Below are positions 41,695 to 50,502 of a DNA stretch of 64,000 nucleotides, piece by piece (position 1 is the stretch's first letter; each line of letters opens with the position of its first letter). The stretch spans positions 618,485-682,484 of the forward strand of contig NZ_JBNAGK010000001.1 in the NCBI RefSeq assembly GCF_049803835.1, given 5' to 3'. The DNA is from Pacificoceanicola sp049803835. Its GTDB lineage: Bacteria; Pseudomonadota; Alphaproteobacteria; Rhodobacterales; Rhodobacteraceae. The translations under genes were made by a program, and so were the position numbers. The notes beneath the pieces were generated by a model. That model worked only from the letters and a program-made list of their open reading frames with translations. It was not told where the DNA came from and searched no databases.

Positions 41695-42293
41695 CCCGAG
41701 AACTCATCGCCATCCTGCGCGGGATCACCCCGCTTGAGGCCGCCCCCATGGCCGCCGCCCTGATCGACGGGGGCATCACGAAGATCGAAGTGCCGCTGAA
41801 CTCGCCCTCGCCGTTCGACAGCATCAAGGCCATGCTTGATGTGGCCGGCGGGCAAGCTGAGATCGGCGCGGGCACGGTGCTTGACCCGGCGGACGTGCTG
41901 CGGCTGGCGCAGATGGGCGCGCATCTGGTGGTCTCGCCGGACTGCAACCCGCGCGTGATCGTGGCGACGAAACAGGCGGGGCTGAAGTCCTTCCCCGGCG
42001 TCTTCACCGCGACGGAAGCCTTCACGGCGCTTCGCAATGGCGCGGATGGCTTGAAGTTCTTCCCGGCCTTCAAGCTCGGGACCGACGGCGTTGCGGCGCT
42101 GAAGGCGGTTCTGCCGACGGAGGCGAGGACCTACGCGGTGGGCGGTGTCGGGCCGGAGAACTTCGCCGACTGGCTGAGTGTCGGGATCACCGGCTTCGGC
42201 ATCGGCTCGAACCTGTACAAGCCGGGCCGCACCGTCGAGGATGTGGCAAGCCGGGCGCGGGACATGGTCGCGGCCTACGACGCCGCGCTCTGA
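41691..42293 (+). CDS. dgoA: 2-dehydro-3-deoxy-6-phosphogalactonate aldolase
   Basis: The 200-aa class I aldolase splits KDPGal to pyruvate and glyceraldehyde 3-phosphate. It begins MTRELIAILRGITPLEA and shows the KDPG/KDPGal family features KIEVPLNSPSPFDS, IGAGTVLDP, VSPDCNPRVI and the Schiff-base lysine in GLKFFPAF, then GGVGPENFADWL. The preference for the galacto epimer is inferred from the dgoK partner and the NSP motif. The ATG at 41691 overlaps the dgoK stop. A terminator hairpin follows at 42309-42330. Confidence 0.92.
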   Translation: MTRELIAILRGITPLEAAPMAAALIDGGITKIEVPLNSPSPFDSIKAMLDVAGGQAEIGAGTVLDPADVLRLAQMGAHLVVSPDCNPRVIVATKQAGLKSFPGVFTATEAFTALRNGADGLKFFPAFKLGTDGVAALKAVLPTEARTYAVGGVGPENFADWLSVGITGFGIGSNLYKPGRTVEDVASRARDMVAAYDAAL

Positions 42294-42308
42294 CCCTTTC
42301 CACCTCCC

Positions 42309-42330
42309 GAAAACCGGGCTTCGGTTTTTC
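42309..42330 (+). terminator. terminator after dgoKA
   Basis: AAAACCG (42310-42316) pairs with CGGTTTT (42322-42328) over a 5-base loop, followed by TTC, 16 bases after the dgoA stop. Confidence 0.6.
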
Positions 42331-42404
42331 CGAAAGCCGCCGAAAGCCCTTGCAAGCCTCCGCCGCTCTGCCCCTGATGGCCGGGACCAAGGGGAGGGCA
42401 AGGC

Positions 42405-42908
42405 TTGGACATCGACAAGAGGATCGTGGACGATCTGATCGCCAACGATATCCGGTTCATCACGACGGTGCCGTGCAAGCAACTGGCAGGCGTGATTGCC
42501 GAGATCGAGACGCGGGACGCCATCCGGCATGTGCCGTCCAACAAGGAGGACGAGGGCATGGGGCTTTGCGCCGGGGCATACCTTGGCGGGATGCGCAGCG
42601 CGATCATCATGCAGAACACGGCGATCGGCGTGACGATAAACGCGCTTGCAACCTTGATCCAGTTCTACCGGATGCCCCTGCCGATGCTGATTTCCTATCG
42701 CGGCGAGGTGGGCGAGCCGGTGGCCTGCCAGGTGGAGATGGCGGTGCACACCAAGGCCTTGCTCGCGCAATTGCATATCCCGACGTATCACTTCCACCGC
42801 CGGTCGGACGTCGCGGAACTGGACGGTATCCTCAAGCACACGTTCATGGCGTCAAAGCCCGTGGCGATCCTGATGGATGCGACCTTCTGGAAGGGAGATC
42901 TGCAATGA
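42405..42908 (+). CDS. comD: sulfopyruvate decarboxylase alpha subunit
   Basis: The 167-aa protein is the PYR-domain half of a split thiamine-diphosphate decarboxylase. NKEDEGMGLCAGAYLGG near 46-62 contains the TPP-activating Glu, and IIMQNTAIGVTINALATLI is typical of the sulfopyruvate/phosphonopyruvate decarboxylase group. The start codon is TTG at 42405 with GGGGAGGG upstream. Its stop overlaps the beta subunit start. In roseobacters ComDE turns sulfopyruvate, from cysteate, sulfolactate or DHPS breakdown, into sulfoacetaldehyde. Phosphonopyruvate decarboxylase is the main alternative. Confidence 0.82.
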   Translation: MDIDKRIVDDLIANDIRFITTVPCKQLAGVIAEIETRDAIRHVPSNKEDEGMGLCAGAYLGGMRSAIIMQNTAIGVTINALATLIQFYRMPLPMLISYRGEVGEPVACQVEMAVHTKALLAQLHIPTYHFHRRSDVAELDGILKHTFMASKPVAILMDATFWKGDLQ

Positions 42909-43459
42909 TCCGCGCCGAGATCCTGCGCGACATCGCGCCCCTGATCCGCGACCATCTGGTGGTCTGCAACATCGGCATTCCAAGCCAGGAACTGCACGCC
43001 ATCGACGACCAGCCGACGAATTTCTACATGCTGGGGACCATGGGGCTGGCATCGTCCATCGGGCTTGGGCTGGCCCTCGTGCAACCGAAGCCGGTGATCG
43101 CCATCGACGGCGACGGCTCGGTGCTCACCAACCTCGGCACCCTGCCGACCATCGGCAACAACCAAGGCGGGCACCTGATCCTGCTGATCATCGACAACGG
43201 CAGTTACGGCTCCACCGGCGATCAGCCGACCTATACCGGCAAACGCACGTCCCTGGCTGGAATGGCGCGGGCGGCGGGCTGTGAGCGGGTGGTCGAGATC
43301 GACGGTAGGGATGCGAAGGCGGCGTTGAAGGACGCGCTCGGGACCAAAGCCACCACGGTCATCGTCTGCAAATGCGACAGCGGCAACGAGAAGATGCCGG
43401 TGATCACCATGGACCCGGTGACGATCCGGGACCGCTTCATGGCGGCGGTGCGCGGCTGA
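42905..43459 (+). CDS. comE: sulfopyruvate decarboxylase beta subunit
   Basis: The 184-aa PP-domain half carries the ThDP/Mg motif, GDGS (69-72) through the NN in PTIGNNQGGH and IDNGSYGSTGDQPTYT. It complements the ComD half, and the two are coupled by an ATGA overlap at 42905-42908. The split-subunit architecture is typical of sulfopyruvate decarboxylase in bacteria and methanogens. Downstream sulfoacetaldehyde acetyltransferase (xsc) is not present in the window. The specificity caveat is the same as for the alpha subunit. Confidence 0.82.
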   Translation: MIRAEILRDIAPLIRDHLVVCNIGIPSQELHAIDDQPTNFYMLGTMGLASSIGLGLALVQPKPVIAIDGDGSVLTNLGTLPTIGNNQGGHLILLIIDNGSYGSTGDQPTYTGKRTSLAGMARAAGCERVVEIDGRDAKAALKDALGTKATTVIVCKCDSGNEKMPVITMDPVTIRDRFMAAVRG

Positions 43460-43503
43460 CAGGACGCATTTCCATTGCCCGCAGGCGCAAGTAGTCTGCG
43501 GCC

Positions 43504-44295
43504 ATGGAATCGGCTTTGGACTGGCATACGGCCCACGCGCTTCTGGCGTGGCAGATGGAACTGGGCGTGGACGAGGCAATCTCGGACCGGCCCGTGGACC
43601 GTTTTGCCGTGGAACAGGCCGCGAAGGAGCAGGCGGAGGCGAAAAAGGCGCAGGTTGCCGTGGCGCGCGCTGCACCCGCTCCACCGCCTGAGCCGCAAAT
43701 CGACGCCGTGGCGGAGGCAGAGAAGGCAGCGCGGGGCGCGGCCTCGCTCGATGCCTTGCAGGCGGCGATGGGGGCTTTCGAGCATTGCGAGTTGAAGCGC
43801 GGGGCACGGAGCCTCGTGTTCTGTGACGGCGTGCCGGGGGCGAAGGTGATGATCGTCGGCGAAGCACCGGGGCGCGATGAGGACCGGCAAGGCAAGCCGT
43901 TTGTCGGCAAGGCCGGGCAACTGCTCGACAAGATGCTTGCCGCCATCGGGCTCAGCCGTGCGGAGAGCGTCTACATCACCAATGTCGTGCCCTGGCGGCC
44001 ACCGCAGAACCGCGATCCGCGGCCCGAGGAAATCGCCACGATGCTGCCGTTCCTGCGCAAGCACATCGCGCTGGCGAAACCGGAGATGCTCATCGTCATG
44101 GGCAACATCAGCTGCCAGGCGCTGCTGGGCAAACGCGGGATCACCCGGCTGCGGGGCACCTGGACCAAGGCCGAAGACCGGCCCGCGATGCCGATGGTGC
44201 ACCCGGCCTACCTTCTGCGCACCCCTGCCGCCAAGCGCGAGGCCTGGGCGGATCTTCTGGCCGTGAAGGCCCGTCTGGAGTCCCTGACATCATGA
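43504..44295 (+). CDS. type 4-like uracil-DNA glycosylase
   Basis: The 263-aa protein has the UDG superfamily motif A GEAPGRDEDRQGKPFVG (119-135), the central TNVVPWRPPQNRDP segment and motif B HPAYLLR (233-239). Cysteines at 95, 107 and 204 fit the Fe-S cluster of family 4 enzymes in part. An Ala/Glu/Pro-rich linker (40-80) precedes the catalytic domain. It removes uracil from DNA to begin base-excision repair. The stop overlaps the next gene's start (ATGA). Confidence 0.9.
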   Translation: MESALDWHTAHALLAWQMELGVDEAISDRPVDRFAVEQAAKEQAEAKKAQVAVARAAPAPPPEPQIDAVAEAEKAARGAASLDALQAAMGAFEHCELKRGARSLVFCDGVPGAKVMIVGEAPGRDEDRQGKPFVGKAGQLLDKMLAAIGLSRAESVYITNVVPWRPPQNRDPRPEEIATMLPFLRKHIALAKPEMLIVMGNISCQALLGKRGITRLRGTWTKAEDRPAMPMVHPAYLLRTPAAKREAWADLLAVKARLESLTS

Positions 44296-44900
44296 TCGTC
44301 GATCCCATCGTCCTTCTGGGGTTCGTCCCCGCCGCGCTGGCGCTGAATGTCACGCCGGGGCCAGACATGCTGTTCTGCATGGCGCAGGGACTGCGCGGCG
44401 GGCCGCGCTCCGGCTGGGCGGCCTCGGCGGGAATCACGGCGAGCGGCATGCTGCACGCGCTGCTTGCCGGGCTCGGGCTCAGCGCGCTGCTGGCCGCGGT
44501 GCCGGGGGCCTTCGATGCCATCCGCTGGGCGGGGGTCTGCTACCTGCTTTACATCGCGGTCAAGACGCTGCGGACGCCCTTCGGCGGGCGGGACGCTCCG
44601 GCGATCAGCCCGAAACGGGCGATGCGCGAGGGGTTCATCGTCAACCTGACCAACCCGAAGTTCATCCTGTTCATCCTCGCCTTCGTCCCGCAATTCGTCG
44701 ACCCGTCCAGGCCTGTCCTGCCGCAGTTCCTGATTTTCGGAACGGTCATCGGCATCGGCGGCTTCTTCGTCAACGGCATGGTCGGCCAGTTCGCCGGGAA
44801 GCTGAAGCGGCACCTCGGGCAAGGCAGCGGCACGGAGCGGGTGATGCGCTGGCTGACGGCGACGCTGTTCGGTGGGCTGGCGGTGCGATTGGCCATTTGA
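44292..44900 (+). CDS. LysE/RhtB-family amino acid exporter
   Basis: The 202-aa membrane protein has about six hydrophobic segments and the N-terminal signature LNVTPGPDMLFCMAQGLRGG. NLTNPKFILFILAFVPQFVD is the second conserved loop. LysE/RhtB proteins export homoserine, threonine, lysine or related amino acids across the inner membrane. It overlaps the uracil-DNA glycosylase stop by four bases and is followed by moaB after 10 bases, so the three are probably co-transcribed. Substrate unknown. Confidence 0.88.
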   Translation: MIVDPIVLLGFVPAALALNVTPGPDMLFCMAQGLRGGPRSGWAASAGITASGMLHALLAGLGLSALLAAVPGAFDAIRWAGVCYLLYIAVKTLRTPFGGRDAPAISPKRAMREGFIVNLTNPKFILFILAFVPQFVDPSRPVLPQFLIFGTVIGIGGFFVNGMVGQFAGKLKRHLGQGSGTERVMRWLTATLFGGLAVRLAI

Positions 44901-44910
44901 GGGAGCAGGC

Positions 44911-45453
44911 ATGAGCCGGATAGACGAGAGCAAGGATTTCATCCCCGTCCGTATTGCCATTCTGACGGTGAGCGACACGCGGGGCCTGTCCGAGGATCGC
45001 AGCGGCGATACGCTGGTGCAGCGGCTGACAGAGGCCGGGCACACGCTCGCGGATCGCCGGATCATCCGCGACGAGCGGGCGGAGATTGCAGAGCAACTGC
45101 GCGCATGGATCGCCAATCCGGAGGTCGACGTGGTGATTTCCACCGGCGGCACCGGCCTGACGGGGCGTGACGTGACGGTGGAGGCGCACCGCGATGTCTA
45201 TGAAAAGGAAATCGACGCTTTCGGCACCGTCTTCACCATGGTCAGCTTTCAGAAAATCGGCACCAGCGCCGTCCAGAGCCGTGCAACCGGAGGTGTTGCC
45301 GGGGGGACGTACCTCTTCGCGCTGCCGGGCAGCACCGGCGCCTGCAAGGACGCCTGGGATGAAATTCTGCGCTGGCAGCTCGATTTCCGGCACCGTCCTT
45401 GTAACTTTGTCGAGATTTTCCCGCGACTGGACGAACATTTGCGACGGAAGTGA
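44911..45453 (+). CDS. moaB: molybdenum cofactor biosynthesis protein B
   Basis: The 180-aa protein is a MoCF-domain protein, with VRIAILTVSDTRGLSEDRSGDTL near the start, the nucleotide/molybdopterin-binding STGGTGLTGRDVTVE near 71-85 and a LFALPGSTGACKDAWDEIL segment. MoaB/MogA-type proteins bind or adenylylate molybdopterin in molybdenum cofactor assembly. The start at 44911 follows GGGAG. It is the last gene of the UDG-lysE-moaB unit. Confidence 0.9.
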   Translation: MSRIDESKDFIPVRIAILTVSDTRGLSEDRSGDTLVQRLTEAGHTLADRRIIRDERAEIAEQLRAWIANPEVDVVISTGGTGLTGRDVTVEAHRDVYEKEIDAFGTVFTMVSFQKIGTSAVQSRATGGVAGGTYLFALPGSTGACKDAWDEILRWQLDFRHRPCNFVEIFPRLDEHLRRK

Positions 45454-45552
45454 TCCGGCTTGCCGTATAACAGCGTAAAGTTTGGTAAGCGCGGCAGGCT
45501 GTTTTTGGTCGAGAGTTGATATGTCTGCGTCCGCCGCAATGGAGACCCCTTG

Positions 45553-47013
45553 ATGCGCTTTCTACGCAAGAGCCTGACCGGGCTGTTCCTGATGGCCGTG
45601 ACGCTGGCGCTTCTGGTCTATGCCGGGGCGACCGTGCGCGATGCCGTGCAGGCGCGCCTTGCCGAGGAGCCGAGGGTGCCGCAGGCCCGCGAGCGGGTGT
45701 TCGCCGTCAACGTCGTGCCGATCACCTTCGAGACAGTGGTGCCGGTCCTGAGCGCCTTTGGCGAGGTGCAATCGCAGCGGACACTTGAATTGCGGACGGC
45801 GGTCGGCGGTGCGCTGATCGACCTTGATCCGGCGTTTGTCGAAGGGGGCCGCGTCGAGACCGGGCAGCTTCTGGCCCGGGTCGATCCGGCCGAGGCGCAG
45901 GCGGCGCTGGAGCGGGCGGAAAGCGACCTGCTCGATGCGCAGGCCGAGCACCGCGAAGCCGAGCGTGCCATCGTGCTGGCGAAGGACGAGCTGACCGCGG
46001 CGCAAGACCAGGTGGCCCTGCGCGAGAAGGCGCTGAAACGGCAGATGGACCTGGTGGACCGCAACGTCGGCACGGCGGCGGCGGTGGAGACGGCGGAACT
46101 GGCGCTGTCCTCCGCCAAACAGGCAGTTCTGTCCCAGCGGCAGGCGGTGGCCACGGCGGAGGCGCGGATCGACTCCGCCGCAACGCAGGTCAAACGCGCC
46201 GAGATTGCCCTTGCGGAGGCACAGCGCGGGCTGCGCGACACGGAAATCCGCGCCGAATTTGCCGGCACCCTGTCGGAGGTGACGGTTGTGGCCGGGCGTC
46301 TGGTCTCCGGCAACGAAAAGCTCGCCATGATCGTCGATCCCGACGCGCTGGAAGTGGTCTTCCGCGTCTCGACGCAGGAATATGCCCGTCTGCTCGACGA
46401 CGCGGGCCAGCTGCGCCACGCGGACGTGACCGTGACGCTCGATGTCTTCGGCACCAACATCCAGGCGCAGGGCCGGATCAGCCGGGAGAGCGCGGCGGTG
46501 GGCGATGGCCAGACCGGGCGACGCCTGTTTGCCACGCTCGATGCGCCGCGCGGCTTCAAGCCGGGGGATTTCGTCACTGTCTCCGTTCTGGAGGCACCGC
46601 TGGAGCGCGTGGCGCGGGTGCCGGCCACCGCCGTCAGCGCCGGTAACGAGGTCCTTGTGATCGGCGACGAGAACCGCCTGTCCGTGGAGCAGGTCAGCCT
46701 GTTGCGCCGTCAGGGAGACGACGTGCTGATCCGGGCCAACGCGCTGGAGGGCCGGGACATCGTCGCCGAACGCACGCCTCTGCTGGGTGCCGGAATCCGG
46801 GTCAATCCCCTGCGCGGCGGTGCCGCCCCAGAGGCCCCCGCCGAGCCGGAAATGCTGGAGCTGAGCGCGGAGCGCCGCGAGAAGATCCGCGCCTTTGTCG
46901 AGGCCAATACCCGGATGCCTGCGGAGGCCAAGACCCGCATCCTTGCCCAGCTGGACCAGGAAAAGGTGCCGGCTGACATGGTGGCGCGGATCGAAGCGCG
47001 GATGGGAGGCTGA
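45553..47013 (+). CDS. RND efflux periplasmic adaptor with C-terminal extension
   Basis: The 486-aa membrane fusion protein is anchored by an N-terminal hydrophobic helix (about residues 7-27). It has the lipoyl half-motif near 85-110 (VEGGRVETGQLLARVDP), a long Ala/Glu-rich alpha-hairpin (about 110-215), LRDTEIRAEFAGTLSEV and a barrel region. Beyond the usual end is a Pro/Ala/Glu linker and a roughly 55-residue helical tail (SAERREKIRAFVEANTRMP onward). GGAG precedes ATG 45553. It feeds the adjacent RND pump; the next start follows one base after its stop. Confidence 0.88.
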   Translation: MRFLRKSLTGLFLMAVTLALLVYAGATVRDAVQARLAEEPRVPQARERVFAVNVVPITFETVVPVLSAFGEVQSQRTLELRTAVGGALIDLDPAFVEGGRVETGQLLARVDPAEAQAALERAESDLLDAQAEHREAERAIVLAKDELTAAQDQVALREKALKRQMDLVDRNVGTAAAVETAELALSSAKQAVLSQRQAVATAEARIDSAATQVKRAEIALAEAQRGLRDTEIRAEFAGTLSEVTVVAGRLVSGNEKLAMIVDPDALEVVFRVSTQEYARLLDDAGQLRHADVTVTLDVFGTNIQAQGRISRESAAVGDGQTGRRLFATLDAPRGFKPGDFVTVSVLEAPLERVARVPATAVSAGNEVLVIGDENRLSVEQVSLLRRQGDDVLIRANALEGRDIVAERTPLLGAGIRVNPLRGGAAPEAPAEPEMLELSAERREKIRAFVEANTRMPAEAKTRILAQLDQEKVPADMVARIEARMGG

Positions 47014-47014
47014 G

Positions 47015-50000
47015 ATGGCCCGTGCGCTGCCGCAGAAGGCCGGGGGCTTCTTCTCCTATTTCACGCGCCACCCGACGCTGGCGAACCTTATCCTTGTCAT
47101 CCTGCTGGCGGCAGGGCTGTTCGCGGTCCCCAACATGCGGGCGCAGTTCTTTCCGGATGTGATCATCGACGAGGTCAATGTCACAGTGCGTTGGGACGGC
47201 GCCGGGGCGGAGGACGTGGATTCCGCCATCGTGCAGGTTCTGGAGCCGACCCTGCTCGCCGTCGAAGGCGTGGAAAGCTCCGAAGCCACATCGCGCGAGG
47301 GCAGCGCCAGCATCCAGCTCGAGTTCGAGCCCGGCTGGGACATGGCCCGCGCCGCCAACGACGTACAGAGCGCGGTCGACAGCGTCAGCAACTTGCCGGA
47401 GGAAGCCGAGGAGCCAAGGGTCGAGCGGCGCTACTGGCGTGACCGGGTGACCGATCTGGTCATCACCGGCCCCGTCGGCAAGGATCAGCTGGCGCGGTTT
47501 GCCGACGAGCTTGTGGTGCGGCTGTTCGCCGAAGGCGTCACGCGCACCACGATCCAGGGCATCGCCGCGCCGCAGACCATCGTCGAGGTGCCGACGCAGA
47601 ACCTGATCGCCTATGACGTGACCATGGCCGAGATCGCCACCGCCATCGGCGCCGAGGTCAGCGCCGATCCTGCCGGTGATGTGGGCGGGGCCGGGGCTCG
47701 CGTCCGGACCGGGGTGGAGAAACGCTCGGCGGAGGACATCGCGTCCATCGTGCTGCGCTCCAGCGACGACAATTCAAAGCTGACGGTCGGGGATGTCGCG
47801 ACGATCCGTGTCGAGGGCGTAGACCGCAACCGCAGTTTCTTCGTGGGACCGAATTCCGCCATCGCGGTCCGCGTCGACCGCAGCGACCGGGGAGACGCCA
47901 TCGGCATCCAGCGCACGGTCGAGGAGGTCGCGCAGCAGTTCGAGGCGGGCCTGCCCGCCGGGGTCAGCGTCGACCTGATCCGCACCCGCGCCGAAGCCAT
48001 CACCGGGCGCCTGAACATCCTCTTGGACAATGCGACGCAAGGACTCGCCTTCGTCGTTGCGCTGCTGTTCCTGTTCCTCAATGCCCGCACGGCGCTCTGG
48101 GTCGCGGCGGGCATCCCCGTATCCATGTTGACCGCGATCGCGCTGATGTACATGGGCGGGCTGACGATCAACATGATCTCGCTCTTTGCCCTGATCATCA
48201 CGCTCGGCATCGTGGTCGATGACGCCATCGTGGTCGGCGAACACGCGGATCACCTGTCCCGGCGCGGCTACGACCCCTACCAGGCCTCGGAGACCGCAGC
48301 CCGGCGCATGGCGCTGCCGGTCTTCTCCGCCACGCTGACCACCATCATCGCCTTCTTCGGCCTCGTCGCCATCGGGGGACGCTTCGGCGACATGATCGCC
48401 GACATTCCCTTCACCGTGATCGCGGTCTTGCTGGCCAGTCTTCTGGAATGTTTCCTCATCCTGCCCAACCACATGGCCCACGCGCTCCGGCACAGCGCCA
48501 AGGAGCACTGGTACGACCTGCCCTCGCGCCTGGTGAACCGGGGCTTCCGCTGGGTCCGCGAGACGATCTTCCGCCGTTTCATCGCCGGGGTAATCGCGGC
48601 CCGCTACGTGGTGCTTGCCGGGGCCGTGGTGATCCTTTCCCTGCAGGCTGCGCTGTTCATCCGGGGCGAAGTCCAGTGGCGTTTCTTCAATTCGCCTGAG
48701 CAACCTTCGGTGACGGGCAACTTCGCCATGGCGCCGGGCGCGGCGCGCGAGGACACGCTGGCCCAGATGAGGATGATCCAGGAGAGCACGGAGGCCCTCG
48801 GCAAGGAGTACGAGGAGCGCTACGGTCTCAATCCGCTGTCCTACGTGATGGCCGAAGTCGGCGGAAATGCAGGACGCGGTCTCGCCGGGGCGGAGAGCAA
48901 GGACGCGGACCAGCTCGGCGGGATCTCCATCGAGCTGATCGAGGCGGACCTGCGGCCTTATTCCAGCTTCGCCTTCGTCGGTGAATTGCAGGACCGCATT
49001 ACCCGGCATCCCCTGGTCGAGACGATTTCCTTCCGCGGCTGGCGCTCGGGCCCCGGCGGCGATGCGCTGGATGTTCAGTTCTACGGCGCCAGCGCGGAGG
49101 TGCTCAAACGTGCCTCCGAGGACCTGAAACGGGCCGTGACCCGCTTTCCGGAAGTGTCGGCGGTGGAGGACAATCTTGCCTACGACAAGGAGGAGCTGAT
49201 CCTGGAGCTGACCCCGCAGGGTCGGGCGCTCGGCTTCGATATCGACGGTCTGGGCCGCGTGCTGCGCAACCGTCTCGGCGGGATCGAGGCGGCGACCTAT
49301 CCGGTCGGCCCGCGCAGCGCTGCGATCCGGGTGGAATTGCCGGAAGGCGAGCTGACCGCCGATTTCCTCGAACGCACCCATATGCGCACGGACGCGGGAG
49401 AATACGTGCCGCTGGCCGATCTCGTCAGCGTCGAGCGGCGCACCGGGTTTTCGACGGTGCTTCGCGAGAACGGCATCCGGTTGATTTCCGTCACCGGGGA
49501 CATCTCCGAGGACGATCCGGCCCGCGCGACCGAGATCGTCAAGGCATTGGAGGAGGAAATCCTGCCGGGCATCGCCGCCGCGCGGCAGGTCGACTATCGC
49601 ATCGCGGGCTTGTCGGAGCAGGAAGGCGAATTCCTCTCCGACGCGCTTTTTGGCCTGACCATGGTGCTGCTGGGAATATACCTGACCCTCGCCTGGGTCT
49701 TCGCCAGCTGGACAAGGCCGCTGGTGGTCATGTCGGTGATCCCCTTCGGGCTGGTCGGCGCGATCTACGGCCACGCGGCCTGGGAGGTGCCGATGAGCAT
49801 GTTCACCGTGGTCGGCATCCTTGGCATGACGGGCATCATCATCAACGATTCCATCGTTCTGGTCACCCAGATCGACGAATACGCCGCCGAGCGCGGCATC
49901 ATCCCCTCGATCATCGACGGCGCGGCGGACCGCCTGCGTCCGGTGTTCCTGACCACCGCCACGACGGTGCTCGGCCTCGCGCCGCTGCTCTACGAACGCT

Positions 50001-50407
50001 CCGCCGACGCGCAGTTCCTGAAACCGACGGTGATCACGCTGGTCTATGGCCTCAGCTTCGGCATGGTGCTGGTGCTGATGGTGGTCCCGGCGCTGATCGC
50101 GGTGCAGGACGACATGGGGCGCATGACCACAGCCCTGCGCCGTGGCCTGCGCTTCCGTGCGCGTGGCATCCGGGCGGTGGTCAGTGTCGGTGCGCTGGCG
50201 CTCATCGCCTGGCTGGCCGCGACCATGGGGCCGGTGGTCTGGGACGGCAGCCTGCTTCCGGTGCTGGATTTCGGGCTGCCGGTGCCGCCGTTGCTGGCCT
50301 CGCTGGGGCTCTTCCTTGCCGGCGCGGCGGCAGGCATCCTGCTTCTCTACGTGGCAACCGTTCTGTGGATCGCCGTCAGCCGGATGCGGCGCGCAAGACC
50401 AGCCTGA
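47015..50407 (+). CDS. RND efflux permease
   Basis: The 1130-aa inner-membrane transporter is longer than typical AcrB. The N-terminal helix with FFSYFTRHPTLANLILVILL and TM4-like ITLGIVVDDAIVVGEHADH, with the Asp-Asp relay, are clear. The second-half transmembrane set contains TGIIINDSIVLVTQIDEYA. The extra C-terminal part has two more hydrophobic segments. It pairs with the preceding adaptor; no outer-membrane channel or regulator is seen. The substrate is unknown; sequence features are of the HAE1-like type rather than heavy-metal pumps. Confidence 0.92.
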   Translation: MARALPQKAGGFFSYFTRHPTLANLILVILLAAGLFAVPNMRAQFFPDVIIDEVNVTVRWDGAGAEDVDSAIVQVLEPTLLAVEGVESSEATSREGSASIQLEFEPGWDMARAANDVQSAVDSVSNLPEEAEEPRVERRYWRDRVTDLVITGPVGKDQLARFADELVVRLFAEGVTRTTIQGIAAPQTIVEVPTQNLIAYDVTMAEIATAIGAEVSADPAGDVGGAGARVRTGVEKRSAEDIASIVLRSSDDNSKLTVGDVATIRVEGVDRNRSFFVGPNSAIAVRVDRSDRGDAIGIQRTVEEVAQQFEAGLPAGVSVDLIRTRAEAITGRLNILLDNATQGLAFVVALLFLFLNARTALWVAAGIPVSMLTAIALMYMGGLTINMISLFALIITLGIVVDDAIVVGEHADHLSRRGYDPYQASETAARRMALPVFSATLTTIIAFFGLVAIGGRFGDMIADIPFTVIAVLLASLLECFLILPNHMAHALRHSAKEHWYDLPSRLVNRGFRWVRETIFRRFIAGVIAARYVVLAGAVVILSLQAALFIRGEVQWRFFNSPEQPSVTGNFAMAPGAAREDTLAQMRMIQESTEALGKEYEERYGLNPLSYVMAEVGGNAGRGLAGAESKDADQLGGISIELIEADLRPYSSFAFVGELQDRITRHPLVETISFRGWRSGPGGDALDVQFYGASAEVLKRASEDLKRAVTRFPEVSAVEDNLAYDKEELILELTPQGRALGFDIDGLGRVLRNRLGGIEAATYPVGPRSAAIRVELPEGELTADFLERTHMRTDAGEYVPLADLVSVERRTGFSTVLRENGIRLISVTGDISEDDPARATEIVKALEEEILPGIAAARQVDYRIAGLSEQEGEFLSDALFGLTMVLLGIYLTLAWVFASWTRPLVVMSVIPFGLVGAIYGHAAWEVPMSMFTVVGILGMTGIIINDSIVLVTQIDEYAAERGIIPSIIDGAADRLRPVFLTTATTVLGLAPLLYERSADAQFLKPTVITLVYGLSFGMVLVLMVVPALIAVQDDMGRMTTALRRGLRFRARGIRAVVSVGALALIAWLAATMGPVVWDGSLLPVLDFGLPVPPLLASLGLFLAGAAAGILLLYVATVLWIAVSRMRRARPA

Positions 50408-50502
50408 AACGCCCGATCTTCTTTGGTCGAGAAGTACCACGGGGAGTCGCCGAAGGCGGCAGAGCCCAGGCAAAATTTTTTCCCGGCAAGAACTTCACCC
50501 GC

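Noticed and set aside
45454..45552. Terminator-like arms CTTGCCG/CGGCAGG before CTGTTTTT after moaB
   Set aside because: The loop would be about 25 bases and one pair is a wobble; too weak to list as a terminator.
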